DNA of 64,000 nucleotides from Hyphomicrobiales bacterium. GTDB taxonomy: Bacteria > Pseudomonadota > Alphaproteobacteria > Rhizobiales > Beijerinckiaceae. Shown piece by piece: positions 1 to 8,894 of the stretch. The stretch is from positions 1 to 64,000 of the forward strand of contig JAIXZO010000018.1 of NCBI GenBank assembly GCA_027489535.1, read 5' to 3'. A model generated the notes under the pieces. The model saw only the letters and a program-made list of their open reading frames with translations. It ran no database searches and was not told where the DNA came from. The first letter of the stretch is position 1; each line of letters opens with the position of its first letter. A program made the position numbers and the translations under genes.

Positions 1-228
1 CGTCTCGTTCAAGAGTTCGTCGCGCATGCGTCCGTTGAAAGCCTCGCAGAAGCCGTTCTGCATGGGCTTGCCGGAAGCAATGTAGTGCCAATCGACGCCG
101 GACGCCTTCGCCCATGCGACAATGCAGTTGAACTCTATATCCGCGTCCTGAACCGGGAGCGGGACGTCCTTGCCCATATATCCCGATGGGAAGCAGGGCC
201 CGCGGCGCAAGCGTATCCAACGCCGCGT
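1..228 (-). pseudogene. IS3-family transposase (OrfB) remnant, runs off the left edge
   Basis: Read on the minus strand, this encodes the C-terminal part of an IS3-family DDE transposase. It contains [19 protein letters not shown], in which the glutamate of FCEAF is the third catalytic residue, followed by [11 protein letters not shown]. Family members normally carry a DNGTEFTSNA-like block just before this part. Here only a shortened DADIEF stretch remains, with two residues lost. Further upstream the similarity disappears and an in-frame stop lies at 229-231. The element is therefore broken, and its real end is outside the window. It marks past insertion activity next to the lower-GC heptose operon. 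Confidence 0.7.
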
Positions 229-231
229 CTA

Positions 232-573
232 GGAAAGCGAAAACCGACCCATCAAAGACGATGTACTGTGGGACGCTGTAACAAAGGGTCGACGTGAAGG
301 TCTGCCTGCGGTCTCTGAGAATATCTGCCTCTTCATGGAACCAATTCCGGCACACGTATGGCAAATTTGTGATCTGAGATTTCGGTAAGCGAGGGTCAGA
401 CCCAAAACGAAAAACAGCAGGCATCCATTCGCAGCTTTCTGCGTTGACACGTGTCACTTTGACACGCAAGCTACGAATCTCCGGTCTACGCGGCGCTTGA
501 CTGTCGGGGTTCGGAGAAAGGCGTTCCCAGCAACGTCGATGTCTCAGCGTTCGCGTTTCGCTGTATTAGTACG
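232..573. other. Intergenic region without a supportable gene
   Basis: About 340 bases between the transposase remnant and the heptose operon. Short open frames on both strands show no recognisable domain. The only structure noticed is the palindrome and direct repeat at 444-466. Base composition is visibly less GC-rich than in the rest of the window, in keeping with an acquired junction. Confidence 0.6.
444..466. promoter_or_regulatory. 12-bp palindrome and direct repeat upstream of the heptose operon
   Basis: TGACACGTGTCA at 445-456 is a perfect palindrome. TTGACACG occurs twice (444-451 and 459-466), 15 bases apart start to start. Each copy contains a consensus TTGACA -35 hexamer, but no good -10 box was found at the proper spacing. 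It lies about 110-130 bases before the first gene of the operon. A promoter with a repressor site is a reasonable guess; the protein is unknown. Confidence 0.4.
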
Positions 574-1299
574 ATGCATGTGGGTGAGGAAATCTTGAAC
601 GTACCGGTTGCAATATTGGCCGGAGGGCTTGCTACGCGCTTACGCCCTGTTACACAGCACATGCCAAAGGCTATTGTTCCTGTCGCGGGTCGCCCATTCG
701 TCTTTCACCAGCTGGAGCTGCTGGCTCGTAATGGCTTTCTGGAAGCTGTGTTTCTCATAGGCTTTATGGGCGAAAAGATAGTCGAGGCCGTTGGCGATGG
801 CAGCGCTTTCGGTATCAAGGTCCGCTACATGACGGATGGGCCCGGATTGCTTGGGACCGGCGGCGCGATCGCGAGAGCGGTTCCGCAACTCGGAAATTCC
901 TTCGCAGTCTTGTATGGCGATTCGTATCTTGACTTCGATTATCAAGCAGCTTGCAGGCATTTTGAAAAAGACGGCCGCCCTGCGTTGATGACCGTGTTTC
1001 GGAACGAGGGTCGATGGGACACTAGTAACGTAGCACTTCTTGACGGTGAAGTCGTTGCGTACAGTAAAATCGCGCCGAATCCACAGATGAAACACATTGA
1101 TTACGGGTTCAGCCTCTTTAATTCGTCGGCTTTCGCCTCCGTGCCTACCGATCGAGCTACGGATCTTGCGGTGATATTTGAAAGGCTAGCCGCGAGCGGA
1201 AATCTTTCCGCGTTTGAAGTCCATCAGCGCTTTTATGAGGCGGGCTCATTCTCCGGCCTCCAAGAACTCGAAGCCTATCTATCCGGAGCATCCCGATGA
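574..1299 (+). CDS. Sugar-1-phosphate nucleotidyltransferase, HddC-like
   Basis: This is an NTP-transferase family protein of 241 residues. The nucleotide-binding signature GGLATRLRP is near residues 17-25, followed by PKAIVPVAGRP, and a GDSYLD metal-binding aspartate motif is near residue 115. Its neighbours are a sedoheptulose-7-phosphate isomerase-like gene and a heptose bisphosphatase-like gene, so it most likely activates a heptose-1-phosphate as GDP- or ADP-heptose. The stop overlaps the start of the next gene (ATGA), which indicates translational coupling. A TTG at 595 with GAGGA just upstream (586-590) is a possible alternative start and would place the signature closer to the N terminus, as is usual. 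The nucleotide used cannot be read from sequence alone. Confidence 0.8.
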   Translation: MHVGEEILNVPVAILAGGLATRLRPVTQHMPKAIVPVAGRPFVFHQLELLARNGFLEAVFLIGFMGEKIVEAVGDGSAFGIKVRYMTDGPGLLGTGGAIARAVPQLGNSFAVLYGDSYLDFDYQAACRHFEKDGRPALMTVFRNEGRWDTSNVALLDGEVVAYSKIAPNPQMKHIDYGFSLFNSSAFASVPTDRATDLAVIFERLAASGNLSAFEVHQRFYEAGSFSGLQELEAYLSGASR

Positions 1300-1895
1300 G
1301 TTACGCGAAGACGCATTTGCAAGAAACGATCAAGGTCGTCGAAGGCCTCGATGTCGAAAAAATCGAAAGTATGGCGACTGAACTAGCTGCGCTGCGCGGG
1401 CGCGGAGGACGTCTGTTTTTCCTGGGTGTCGGAGGCAGCGCCGGAAATTGCTCTCACGCTGTCAACGACTTCCGTAAAATCGTCGGCATCGAGGCCTATG
1501 CTCCGACAGATAACGTCTCAGAGCTGACGGCTCGCACCAATGATGAAGGCTGGCATACTATTTTCTCGGAATGGCTGAAGGTCAGCCGCCTTAGCGAAAA
1601 GGACGCAGTGTTCGTGATGTCCGTCGGCGGCGGCAACCTTGAGAAAAATATCAGCCCGAACCTCGTGCATGCGTTGCAGCATGCTAAGGACGTCGGTGCG
1701 AAGGTCCTCGGTATCGTGGGTCGCGACGGCGGATACACAGTAAAGGTCGGAGATGCGGTAGTGATCGTTCCGACCGTCAACCCTGACAATGTCACGCCGC
1801 ATTCTGAGGCCTTTCAGGCGGTTGTCTGGCACCTCCTCGTTTCGCATCCCTCCCTGAAGGTGAAGCAGACGAAATGGGAATCGGCGACGCGATGA
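1296..1895 (+). CDS. SIS-domain sugar isomerase, GmhA-like
   Basis: A 199-residue SIS-domain protein. The phosphosugar-binding segment GVGGSAGNCSH is at about residues 44-54 and a second serine-rich loop MSVGGGN is near 109. By family, and by its position between a nucleotidyltransferase and a HAD phosphatase, it probably converts sedoheptulose 7-phosphate to a heptose 7-phosphate in the cytoplasm. Its start overlaps the preceding stop and its stop overlaps the next start, so the genes form one tight operon. No dedicated heptose kinase is present in the window. It must lie elsewhere, or the pathway differs from the textbook one. Confidence 0.75.
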   Translation: MSYAKTHLQETIKVVEGLDVEKIESMATELAALRGRGGRLFFLGVGGSAGNCSHAVNDFRKIVGIEAYAPTDNVSELTARTNDEGWHTIFSEWLKVSRLSEKDAVFVMSVGGGNLEKNISPNLVHALQHAKDVGAKVLGIVGRDGGYTVKVGDAVVIVPTVNPDNVTPHSEAFQAVVWHLLVSHPSLKVKQTKWESATR

Positions 1896-2425
1896 CCCGT
1901 CGGGCGGTCTTCCTCGACAGGGATGGCGTGATCAATCGCGTCGTGGTCCAGAACGGGCGCCCTTATCCGCCAGCGGGGTGGGCGGAACTGGAAATCATTG
2001 CGGGGGTGCCTGAGGCGTTGGCGCAACTGAAGAGTGCGGGCTATCTACTGCTTGTGGTGACCAACCAACCCGACGTCGGTCGAGGGAAGACACCGGCGGC
2101 AGTGGTCGAGGCCATCCACAACCATCTTCGCTCCGTTCTTCCGCTGGACGGCATCTATGTCTGCACGCACGGCGGAGGCGCGGACGTCTGTGATTGTCGA
2201 AAGCCTCGCCCGGGGATGCTCCTCGCGGGGCGGGACGACTTCGGGCTCGACATGGCCTCGAGCTTCATGGTCGGCGACCGTTGGCGGGACATCGACGCGG
2301 GAGCCGCCGCCGGTTGCCGCACCATTATGATCGACTACGGCTATGACGAAAAGGCGCCGGACCACACGCCTGACTACGTCTGCGGTTCCTTGACCGAAGC
2401 CGCTGAAAAAATCCTGACGTTTTGA
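1892..2425 (+). CDS. HAD-family histidinol/heptose bisphosphatase, GmhB-like
   Basis: A 177-residue HAD hydrolase. The catalytic motif FLDRDGVIN is at residues 7-15 (nucleophile D9, acid D11). VTNQPDVG serves as motif II, and cysteine/histidine residues in CTHGGGADVCDC match the zinc loop typical of GmhB. FMVGDRWRDIDAG is motif IV. The start chosen at 1892 gives the ATGA overlap with the isomerase stop; an upstream in-frame ATG at 1874 would add six residues. The expected reaction is removal of the 7-phosphate from heptose 1,7-bisphosphate before nucleotide activation. Confidence 0.85.
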   Translation: MTRRAVFLDRDGVINRVVVQNGRPYPPAGWAELEIIAGVPEALAQLKSAGYLLLVVTNQPDVGRGKTPAAVVEAIHNHLRSVLPLDGIYVCTHGGGADVCDCRKPRPGMLLAGRDDFGLDMASSFMVGDRWRDIDAGAAAGCRTIMIDYGYDEKAPDHTPDYVCGSLTEAAEKILTF

Positions 2426-2438
2426 TGGGGAACTGCAA

Positions 2439-3152
2439 ATGAAACTCGAAGACCTAAAGATCAAAATTTTTGCGGACGGGGCCGACAAGGCCGCCATGCT
2501 CGAAACGTACGCCAAGTCCTACATCAAGGGCCTGACAACGAATCCGACACTGATGGCCAAGGTCGGCATCACCGATTATGAAGCATTCGCCAAAGACATT
2601 CTCACCACGATCACCGACAAGCACCTCTCGCTTGAAGTCTTTTCGGACGATCTCGACGAGATGGAACGCCAAGCGCTGAAGATTGCGAGCTGGGGCGATA
2701 ACGTCTACGTGAAGCTGCCGATTACGAATACGAAGGGCACCTCCACCTGCGGCATCGTCCGCAAGCTCACGGCGCAGGGCGTAAAGGTTAACGTGACCGC
2801 GATTATGACGCTCGCGCAGGTTCGCGACGTCGTTCTGAGCCTAGAAAAGGATGTACCATCCTGTATTTCGGTATTTGCAGGGCGCATCGCTGACACCGGC
2901 GTCGACCCGGTTCCGCTCATGTCCGCGGCGGTGGCACTCGCCTCCGCAAACGCGCATGCGGAAATCATCTGGGCGAGCCCGCGCGAACTTCTGAATATTG
3001 TTCAGGCCGATGCCGTGGGTTGCCAAATCATCACAGTTACTAATGACCTTCTAAAAAAATTGCCTTTCTTAGGATATGACCTCAGTAGCTATTCTCTCGA
3101 TACCGTAAAAATGTTCCGCGAAGATGCCGTTCGCGCTGGTTTCGTGCTGTAG
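2439..3152 (+). CDS. Transaldolase-family protein
   Basis: A 237-residue small transaldolase/fructose-6-phosphate aldolase-like TIM barrel. GLTTNPT at about residues 31-37 is the family N-terminal signature. The Schiff-base lysine is K92 in VYVKLPIT. The gene starts 13 bases after the phosphatase stop, with GGGGAA as ribosome site. It probably makes or balances sedoheptulose 7-phosphate, the entry substrate of the heptose pathway, which explains its place at the end of this operon. It is shorter than TalA/TalB and matches the TalC/FSA size class. Confidence 0.8.
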   Translation: MKLEDLKIKIFADGADKAAMLETYAKSYIKGLTTNPTLMAKVGITDYEAFAKDILTTITDKHLSLEVFSDDLDEMERQALKIASWGDNVYVKLPITNTKGTSTCGIVRKLTAQGVKVNVTAIMTLAQVRDVVLSLEKDVPSCISVFAGRIADTGVDPVPLMSAAVALASANAHAEIIWASPRELLNIVQADAVGCQIITVTNDLLKKLPFLGYDLSSYSLDTVKMFREDAVRAGFVL

Positions 3153-3204
3153 TAGTAGTTTATCTCTGCCTGCATCCGGCTGAAGATAAGAGTCTATGTG
3201 GCGA

Positions 3205-3210
3205 TATAAT
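3205..3210 (+). promoter_or_regulatory. Possible -10 box (TATAAT) before the glycosyltransferase-like gene
   Basis: A consensus TATAAT in an AT-rich stretch, 23 bases before the ATG at 3233. No convincing -35 hexamer lies at the usual spacing, so this is only a weak promoter call. Confidence 0.3.
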
Positions 3211-3232
3211 AGAGCTAGGGAGCTGCGTCGGC

Positions 3233-4051
3233 ATGACACTTGGACATTGGCCCGTCGCGGGAACATTAGAATGTTCGGCAATCATACAACCATCAATTTG
3301 CTTCTCTATCTGCACTCTCGTCAGTCGCCGTGACCAGTACGGAGACATGGTATCTTCTTTCCGCCGAGCTGGTTTCCACGGAAACGACGTGGAATACTTA
3401 TATTTAGATAACAGCAACGGTAATATTTTCGATGCTTATTCCGGACTTAATTGGCTGCTTGGTCGAGCACGCGGTTCTCGAATTATACTGTGTCACCAAG
3501 ATATTATCCTCCACCGCGATGGACGGCGGGAATTAGAGGCGCGGCTCGAAGAGCTTGATATTTCGCATCCCGACTGGGCGCTGGCGGGGAACGCGGGCGG
3601 AACTGCGAAGCAAACGAATGTGCTACGGATCACCGACCCGCATGGGGCAGATCAGCGGCATGGCGTGTTCCCGGAGCAAGTCGTCTCACTAGACGAAAAT
3701 TTCATCGTCCTTCGAGCGTGCGCTCGGATCGGACCGTCGTATGACCTGTCAGGCTTTCACCTATACGGCACCGACCTTTGCAACAACGCGCGCGCTGCAG
3801 GCTACACGGCTTGGGTGATAGACTTCCATTTGCAGCATCTCAGCAAGGGAAGGATCGACGAGACTTATTTCGACGCACTGTCGGCTATCGAAGCGAAAGC
3901 CTTCAAACTTCTCCAGCCGCGGCGCATAAAGACGACCTGCATGACCGTGTTCATGACCGCTTCACGGATGAAGCGGGCGTTTTTGGTCGCCCGACGCGCA
4001 CGAAAGAGATGGAAGCGGCTCGGGAAAATTCGCCTGACGGGAGCGGAATGA
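3233..4051 (+). CDS. Glycosyltransferase-like protein
   Basis: A 272-residue protein resembling the catalytic core of GT2-like enzymes. The segments EYLYLDNSNGN, NIFDAYSGLNWLL and IILCHQDIILHRDG look like the sugar-nucleotide binding half and the metal-binding (Q/D)D element. The C terminus is strongly basic (KRAFLVARRARKRWKRL), a possible membrane contact. The first 30 codons are lower in GC than the rest; a start at the ATG at 3350 is also possible. It follows the heptose operon at a short distance and may transfer heptose or another sugar to a surface glycan. Donor and acceptor are unknown. Confidence 0.55.
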   Translation: MTLGHWPVAGTLECSAIIQPSICFSICTLVSRRDQYGDMVSSFRRAGFHGNDVEYLYLDNSNGNIFDAYSGLNWLLGRARGSRIILCHQDIILHRDGRRELEARLEELDISHPDWALAGNAGGTAKQTNVLRITDPHGADQRHGVFPEQVVSLDENFIVLRACARIGPSYDLSGFHLYGTDLCNNARAAGYTAWVIDFHLQHLSKGRIDETYFDALSAIEAKAFKLLQPRRIKTTCMTVFMTASRMKRAFLVARRARKRWKRLGKIRLTGAE

Positions 4052-4095
4052 GGCAGCAGAGCCGCGGGCGGCCCACTAGATAGACGCTAGAACGT

Positions 4096-5421
4096 TCAAA
4101 AAGCCGCCGGTACGTTCGCGAGCCGGAAGCCCCCACAGCGGACAGCGTGGGGCAAAAGCCTTTCGAGGGCGTGCTCGACCGAACCATCAGTGCGACCCTC
4201 CTCTGCGGCGAACGTGTCGACATGATGCAACCCGGTGCCGCGAAAGTTCCGAAGGGCTGCCGGTCGGAACCAGAACATTGTTCCCGCAAAGAAATCGAGA
4301 TTGACGGGTACCTTATCCGACCCGGCTAATCTCCCAGCCAGTTGCCGCATGATATCCCTATTTGCGCCCCAGGCGTCTTGTGCCGGAAACTGGTTGTTAG
4401 GCAATCTAAATGCTTCCGAGCCCAACATCCCGAGATGCGGATCGTCGTCGAACATTGCCAAAATTTTGTCGAACTGGGCTGAATCACCCAAGAGTTCTAA
4501 GATTGACCGACGTCGCCAAGACTCTCCAAGCATCGTAGCCTTTCCATGGCGAAGTGACTTCTTCCCGTGGAGTTTGCAAACAACGTCAAACCCTTCAAAA
4601 ACACCACCTTCGAGCAATCCGAGAAAAGGCCCGATGTCCCGCCCGAAGTTCGGGACGACCGAGACCTGCGCGCCCGGAAATCGGCTTGAAATGTCGGCTT
4701 GAACAACGTGGTTCTCGGACGTGAGCGTCACGAACAGCGTGAACACCCTGTTCAGCGATTCCAAGCGGACCGCAAATTCCGGCCATAAATCCAGATAGTG
4801 CAGGTGAAGGACCACGGCGACCCGTGGCCCGGTCGGGATTACGTCGGCACGAGAAAACAACTTCGGGTTGCTTCGGCAACCATAGACCATGAATGACAGA
4901 GACGAACTGAAACAACGTCCCGGTTCAAGATCGAGCGTCCTCAACACCCGCAGCGACCTGTTGAACGCCTTCAGTGCCTTTCGATCGTTCGATGCCGGAT
5001 AGGCCGTCAAAAGAGCGTCCGAGAAAACCACCCGGGCAATCGATCTCGCATTGATCCAAGTCCTCCAGAGAAACGCTGAAATCCCTCTTGCAACGTGTTT
5101 TATTTCAGCATTTCCGGGTATGCAGATCTCCATGTCCTCGCCCGCAATCAGATGATAGTCGACGACATCTTCCAGCGGCAAACCGGCATGGCGGGTGTCT
5201 CGCACCGTCGTGATGGACAGAGCCAAGATCGCTGCGTCTCCGCTTGCCCGCACGAGATAAACCGCACCCGGGAGCAAGCGATATTTACATTCTCGGCTAG
5301 CGGACGGCGTGTGGGTAAGCGTCTCATCGGCCGCGCCTGCCGACGCTGTCGGATTTCCGCGAACATCACCCGAGATGTCGCCGGTCTCGCCGACCCGGTT
5401 GCAACCCGGCTCGATCATCAT
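4096..5421 (-). CDS. RgpF-like rhamnan synthesis protein (copy 1)
   Basis: A 441-residue protein whose C-terminal half carries rhamnan synthesis F-type features: AVVLHLHYLDLWPEF, then FGRDIGPFLGLL, VVCKLHGKKS, and FFAGTMFWFRP near the C terminus. It is the last gene of the rml operon (30 bases after rmlA), so it presumably acts on a rhamnose-containing glycan. A paralogue lies at 10033-11235 on the opposite strand. The N-terminal 180 residues are not recognisable. Enzymatic activity is assumed from family membership only. Confidence 0.7.
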   Translation of the reverse strand: MMIEPGCNRVGETGDISGDVRGNPTASAGAADETLTHTPSASRECKYRLLPGAVYLVRASGDAAILALSITTVRDTRHAGLPLEDVVDYHLIAGEDMEICIPGNAEIKHVARGISAFLWRTWINARSIARVVFSDALLTAYPASNDRKALKAFNRSLRVLRTLDLEPGRCFSSSLSFMVYGCRSNPKLFSRADVIPTGPRVAVVLHLHYLDLWPEFAVRLESLNRVFTLFVTLTSENHVVQADISSRFPGAQVSVVPNFGRDIGPFLGLLEGGVFEGFDVVCKLHGKKSLRHGKATMLGESWRRRSILELLGDSAQFDKILAMFDDDPHLGMLGSEAFRLPNNQFPAQDAWGANRDIMRQLAGRLAGSDKVPVNLDFFAGTMFWFRPAALRNFRGTGLHHVDTFAAEEGRTDGSVEHALERLLPHAVRCGGFRLANVPAAF

Positions 5422-5451
5422 CGAATGTCCTCGTGCGGCAGGTCACTTCGT

Positions 5452-6318
5452 CTAACCGGCAACCTTCAACAGGTAGCGCCCGTAATCTGTCTTCGAGAAC
5501 AAGCGTCCGCGTTCACGGACCCTATCAGCATCGATAAAGCCATTTTCAAAAGCAATTTCTTCCAAGCATGCGACCTGAATCCCCTGCCGCTTTTGAACGG
5601 TGCGGACAAACTCGGAGGCCTCGATCAGGCTGTCATGCGTGCCGGTGTCGAGCCACGCAAAGCCGCGGCCCAAGCGTTCGACCTCCAATTCGCCCATTTC
5701 AAGATAGGCGCGGTTGACGTCGGTGATTTCGAGTTCGCCGCGCGGCGAAGGCTTCACGGCGGCGGCGATATCCAGCACGCGATTATCGTAAAAATAAAGG
5801 CCCGTCACCGCCCAAGGCGACTTGGGGACCGAAGGCTTTTCTATGATCTCGGTTGCCCGGCCGGTTTCATCGTCGAAGCTGACGACGCCGTAGCGCTCGG
5901 GATCTTCGACGTGATAGGCGAACACCGTCGCACCCCCGGTCTTCGTGGTCGCATGGGTGAGCTTCTCGCCCAGACCCGCGCCGTAGAAGATGTTGTCGCC
6001 GAGGATCAACGCGACCGAGTCCGTGCCCACGAAGTCGCGGCCGATGACGAAGGCTTGCGCGAGGCCTTCCGGCTTAGGCTGCACGGCGTAGGAGATGTCG
6101 AGGCCCCAGATCGAGCCGTCGCCGAACAGCTGCTCGTAATTGCCGAGATATTCGGGCGACGAGATGATCAAGATCTCGCGGATGCCGGCGAGCATCAGCA
6201 CCGACATCGGATAATAGATCATCGGCTTGTCGTAGATCGGCAGCAGTTGCTTGTTCACCGCCAACGTCGCCGGGTGAAGGCGGGAGCCGGAGCCGCCCGC
6301 GAGAATGATGCCCTTCAT
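5452..6318 (-). CDS. rmlA: Glucose-1-phosphate thymidylyltransferase
   Basis: A 288-residue RmlA. It starts [16 protein letters not shown], the nucleotide-binding signature, followed by [26 protein letters not shown] contains the metal-binding aspartate, and IIEKP and GFAWLDTGT match typical RmlA. It makes dTDP-glucose from glucose 1-phosphate and dTTP, the first step to dTDP-L-rhamnose. The ATG at 6318 overlaps the rmlD stop by four bases. A much longer open frame extends upstream of this ATG but only mirrors rmlD. Confidence 0.96.
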   Translation of the reverse strand: MKGIILAGGSGSRLHPATLAVNKQLLPIYDKPMIYYPMSVLMLAGIREILIISSPEYLGNYEQLFGDGSIWGLDISYAVQPKPEGLAQAFVIGRDFVGTDSVALILGDNIFYGAGLGEKLTHATTKTGGATVFAYHVEDPERYGVVSFDDETGRATEIIEKPSVPKSPWAVTGLYFYDNRVLDIAAAVKPSPRGELEITDVNRAYLEMGELEVERLGRGFAWLDTGTHDSLIEASEFVRTVQKRQGIQVACLEEIAFENGFIDADRVRERGRLFSKTDYGRYLLKVAG

Positions 6319-7205
6319 GCGTCCCTCGGCTGAATCAGTTCGTCGATGATGGCTGCAGTGGCCGCCTGCCAGCCCCGCGGAACGATGCCGTAGGCTTCGG
6401 TGATGGCGGTCGTGGACAGTCTGGAATTTGCGGGCCGGCGGGCCGGCGTCGGATATTCGGCGGTCGTGATCGGCTCGATGCGGGCGCTCGGGCCGCCGCG
6501 CAGCGCCGACAGCCGCATGATCTCGGCGGCGAAGCCCGCCCAGGTCGTGTCGCCGGCATTGACGAAGTGGAACGTGCCGGCCCGCGCGCTCGGGTCCGTC
6601 GCCATGCGCATCGCAATCGCGGCCGCGGCGGCGGCTAGATCGGCGGCCGAAGTGGGGCAGCCGTGCTGATCGCCGACGACGCGCAGCGTGTCGCGGTCTG
6701 CGGCGAGCCGCAGCATGGTCTTCAGGAAATTCGCACGGTGCGCGCTGACGACCCAAGCCGTACGGATGATCGCGTGGCGGGCGTTGCCGGTGCGCACGCC
6801 CTGCTCGCCGCCTTCCTTGCCGGCGCCGTAGACGCCGAGCGGGCCGACGGGATCGGTCTCGCGATACGGCCGGTCGAGATCGCCGGGAAAGACGTAATCG
6901 GTGGAGATGTGAACCAGCGGAATGCCCGCGTTCCCGGTCTCCTTGGCCAGCACGGCAGGCGCGACGGCGTTGAGCATCCAAGCCGCTGCGACTTCGCTCT
7001 CGGCCTTGTCGACGGCCGTATACGCGGCGGTGTTGATCACGGCCGCCCAAGGCCGCGACGCAACCATTGCAATGATCGAGGCGGGATCGGCAAGGTCGAG
7101 TTCGGCCCGCCCCGGAGCGACGAAGCGGAAGCCGTCCGGCGGCGAGAGACGCGCGATCTCGGTGCCGACCTGCCCGGTTCCGCCCGTGACGAGAATGTCC
7201 CTCAT
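6315..7205 (-). CDS. rmlD: dTDP-4-dehydrorhamnose reductase
   Basis: A 296-residue short-chain dehydrogenase-type reductase. The nucleotide-binding motif GGTGQVGTE is near residue 8. STDYVFPG and YGAGKEGGE supply the catalytic Tyr-x-x-x-Lys pair. It reduces dTDP-4-keto-L-rhamnose to dTDP-L-rhamnose. The start at 7205 gives a four-base overlap with the rmlB stop. The gene is part of the rmlC-rmlB-rmlD-rmlA operon. Confidence 0.95.
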   Translation of the reverse strand: MRDILVTGGTGQVGTEIARLSPPDGFRFVAPGRAELDLADPASIIAMVASRPWAAVINTAAYTAVDKAESEVAAAWMLNAVAPAVLAKETGNAGIPLVHISTDYVFPGDLDRPYRETDPVGPLGVYGAGKEGGEQGVRTGNARHAIIRTAWVVSAHRANFLKTMLRLAADRDTLRVVGDQHGCPTSAADLAAAAAAIAMRMATDPSARAGTFHFVNAGDTTWAGFAAEIMRLSALRGGPSARIEPITTAEYPTPARRPANSRLSTTAITEAYGIVPRGWQAATAAIIDELIQPRDA

Positions 7206-8266
7206 GCGCTCTTCAGGCCCAAACGCTCGCCGGAATAGGAGCGCGACAGGATCGCGCGCCACCACGCTTCGTTGTCCAGATACCAGCGCACGGTCTTGTC
7301 CAGACCGGTCTCGAAGGTCACCGAGGGCGACCAGCCGAGATCGGCCTGAAGGCGGCTGCAGTCGATGGCATAACGGAAGTCGTGGCCCGGGCGGTCGGTG
7401 ACGTAGCCGATCTGCTCCGCATAGGGCTTGCCGTCCGCACGCGGCCGCATCCGGTCGAGCGCGGCGCAGACGCCGAGCACGACGTCGAGATTCTTGCGCT
7501 CGGCATTGCCGCCGACATTGTAGGTAGCGCCCGGCGCCGCGCCCTCGAACACCGTGCGGATCGCCCGGGCATGGTCCTCGACATAGAGCCAATCGCGGAC
7601 GTTCTCGCCGCGCCCGTAGACGGGCAACGTCTCTCCCGCGAGCGCCTTGACGATCATCAGCGGGATCAGCTTTTCGGGGAAGTGATACGGCCCGTAATTG
7701 TTCGAGCAGTTCGTCACGGTGATCGGCAGGCCGTAGGTGTGCCACCAGGCGCGCACCAGATGGTCCGACCCCGCCTTCGACGCGGAATAGGGCGAACGCG
7801 GATCGTAAGCCGTCTCCTCGGTGAACAAGCCCTCGTCGCCGAGCGCGCCGAACACTTCGTCGGTGGAGACGTGGTGGAAGCGGAAGCCGTCCCGGCGGTC
7901 GCCCGAGAGCTTGTCGCGATGGACGCGTGCCGCCTGCAGCATCGTATAGGTGCCGACGACATTGGTCTCGATGAAGGCCTGCGGCCCGTCGATGGAACGG
8001 TCGACATGGGACTCGGCGGCGAGATGCACCACCACGTCGGGATCGACGGCGGAGAAGATCGCGGTCACCGCATCCGCATCGCAGATGTCGGCCTGCGTGA
8101 AGCCGTAGCGCGGATCGCTCGAAACCGGCTCGAGCGACGTCAACGTGCCCGCATAGGTCAGCTTGTCGAGCACATGGACGTGATGCGCGGTATCGCGGAT
8201 CAGATGCCGCACCAAAGCGGAGCCGATGAAGCCGGCACCTCCGGTGACGAGGATACGTTTTGCCAT
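7202..8266 (-). CDS. rmlB: dTDP-glucose 4,6-dehydratase
   Basis: A 354-residue extended SDR enzyme. It has GGAGFIGSA near residues 9-17, HVSTDEVFG, and [10 protein letters not shown] with the catalytic Tyr-x-x-x-Lys. [17 protein letters not shown] is diagnostic for RmlB. It converts dTDP-glucose to dTDP-4-keto-6-deoxyglucose. The gene lies eight bases downstream of rmlC. Confidence 0.96.
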   Translation of the reverse strand: MAKRILVTGGAGFIGSALVRHLIRDTAHHVHVLDKLTYAGTLTSLEPVSSDPRYGFTQADICDADAVTAIFSAVDPDVVVHLAAESHVDRSIDGPQAFIETNVVGTYTMLQAARVHRDKLSGDRRDGFRFHHVSTDEVFGALGDEGLFTEETAYDPRSPYSASKAGSDHLVRAWWHTYGLPITVTNCSNNYGPYHFPEKLIPLMIVKALAGETLPVYGRGENVRDWLYVEDHARAIRTVFEGAAPGATYNVGGNAERKNLDVVLGVCAALDRMRPRADGKPYAEQIGYVTDRPGHDFRYAIDCSRLQADLGWSPSVTFETGLDKTVRWYLDNEAWWRAILSRSYSGERLGLKSA

Positions 8267-8274
8267 GTTCCCGC

Positions 8275-8838
8275 TCAGATCCTTGTGAGTTCCAACGGCC
8301 GTCCGTCATACGCGAACGGGCTGTCGAAATCCTTCAAAAACGGCATCTTCTCGTCCTTGGGCGAGAGAAGCGGCCCCGTCGCGGGCAGCGGCCAAGCGAT
8401 GGCGAGCGCGGGGTCGTCCCAGCGGATGCCTCCGTCGCATTCCGGCGCGTAGAAGTCCGAGACCTTGTAAGCCACTTCGGTGTCGGGCTCGAGCGTCACG
8501 AAGCCGTGCGCGAAGCCGATCGGAATGAGCAGCTGCTCGCCGTTCTCCGCGCTCAACTCCGCCGCCACGTGGCGGCCGTATGTCGGCGAGCCGCGGCGCA
8601 CGTCCACCGCGACATCGAATACGCGACCGCGCAAACATCGAACCAGCTTTACCTGTCCGTGCGGGGGCGTCTGGAAGTGCAGCCCGCGCAGCGTGCCCAG
8701 CGGGCGCGACAACGAGTGATTGTCCTGAACGAACACGTCGGTGACGCCGTGTTTCGACAGCATGCGGGAACTGTAGGTTTCCGTGAACCATCCGCGTTCG
8801 TCGCCGAAGCGTTTGGCAGAGATATGAAGGACCGGCAT
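8275..8838 (-). CDS. rmlC: dTDP-4-dehydrorhamnose 3,5-epimerase
   Basis: A 187-residue cupin epimerase. It has [29 protein letters not shown] and GFAHGF, all typical RmlC blocks including the catalytic histidine of the LRGLHFQ motif. The ATG at 8838 puts FGDERG at residue 12, the usual position; an in-frame ATG at 8889 would add 17 residues without family support. This is the first gene of the rml operon. It is divergent from the nucleotide-sugar epimerase gene that begins about 60-100 bases away. Confidence 0.94.
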   Translation of the reverse strand: MPVLHISAKRFGDERGWFTETYSSRMLSKHGVTDVFVQDNHSLSRPLGTLRGLHFQTPPHGQVKLVRCLRGRVFDVAVDVRRGSPTYGRHVAAELSAENGEQLLIPIGFAHGFVTLEPDTEVAYKVSDFYAPECDGGIRWDDPALAIAWPLPATGPLLSPKDEKMPFLKDFDSPFAYDGRPLELTRI

Positions 8839-8894
8839 TGCAAGTCTCGTCAGGAACACGCACTGCGTTAGTGAAGCGCGGACCAGCATGAACT

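Noticed and set aside
5095..6333. Plus-strand frame across the RgpF-like and rmlA genes
   Set aside because: No recognisable motif; rmlA and RgpF-like on the minus strand are clear.
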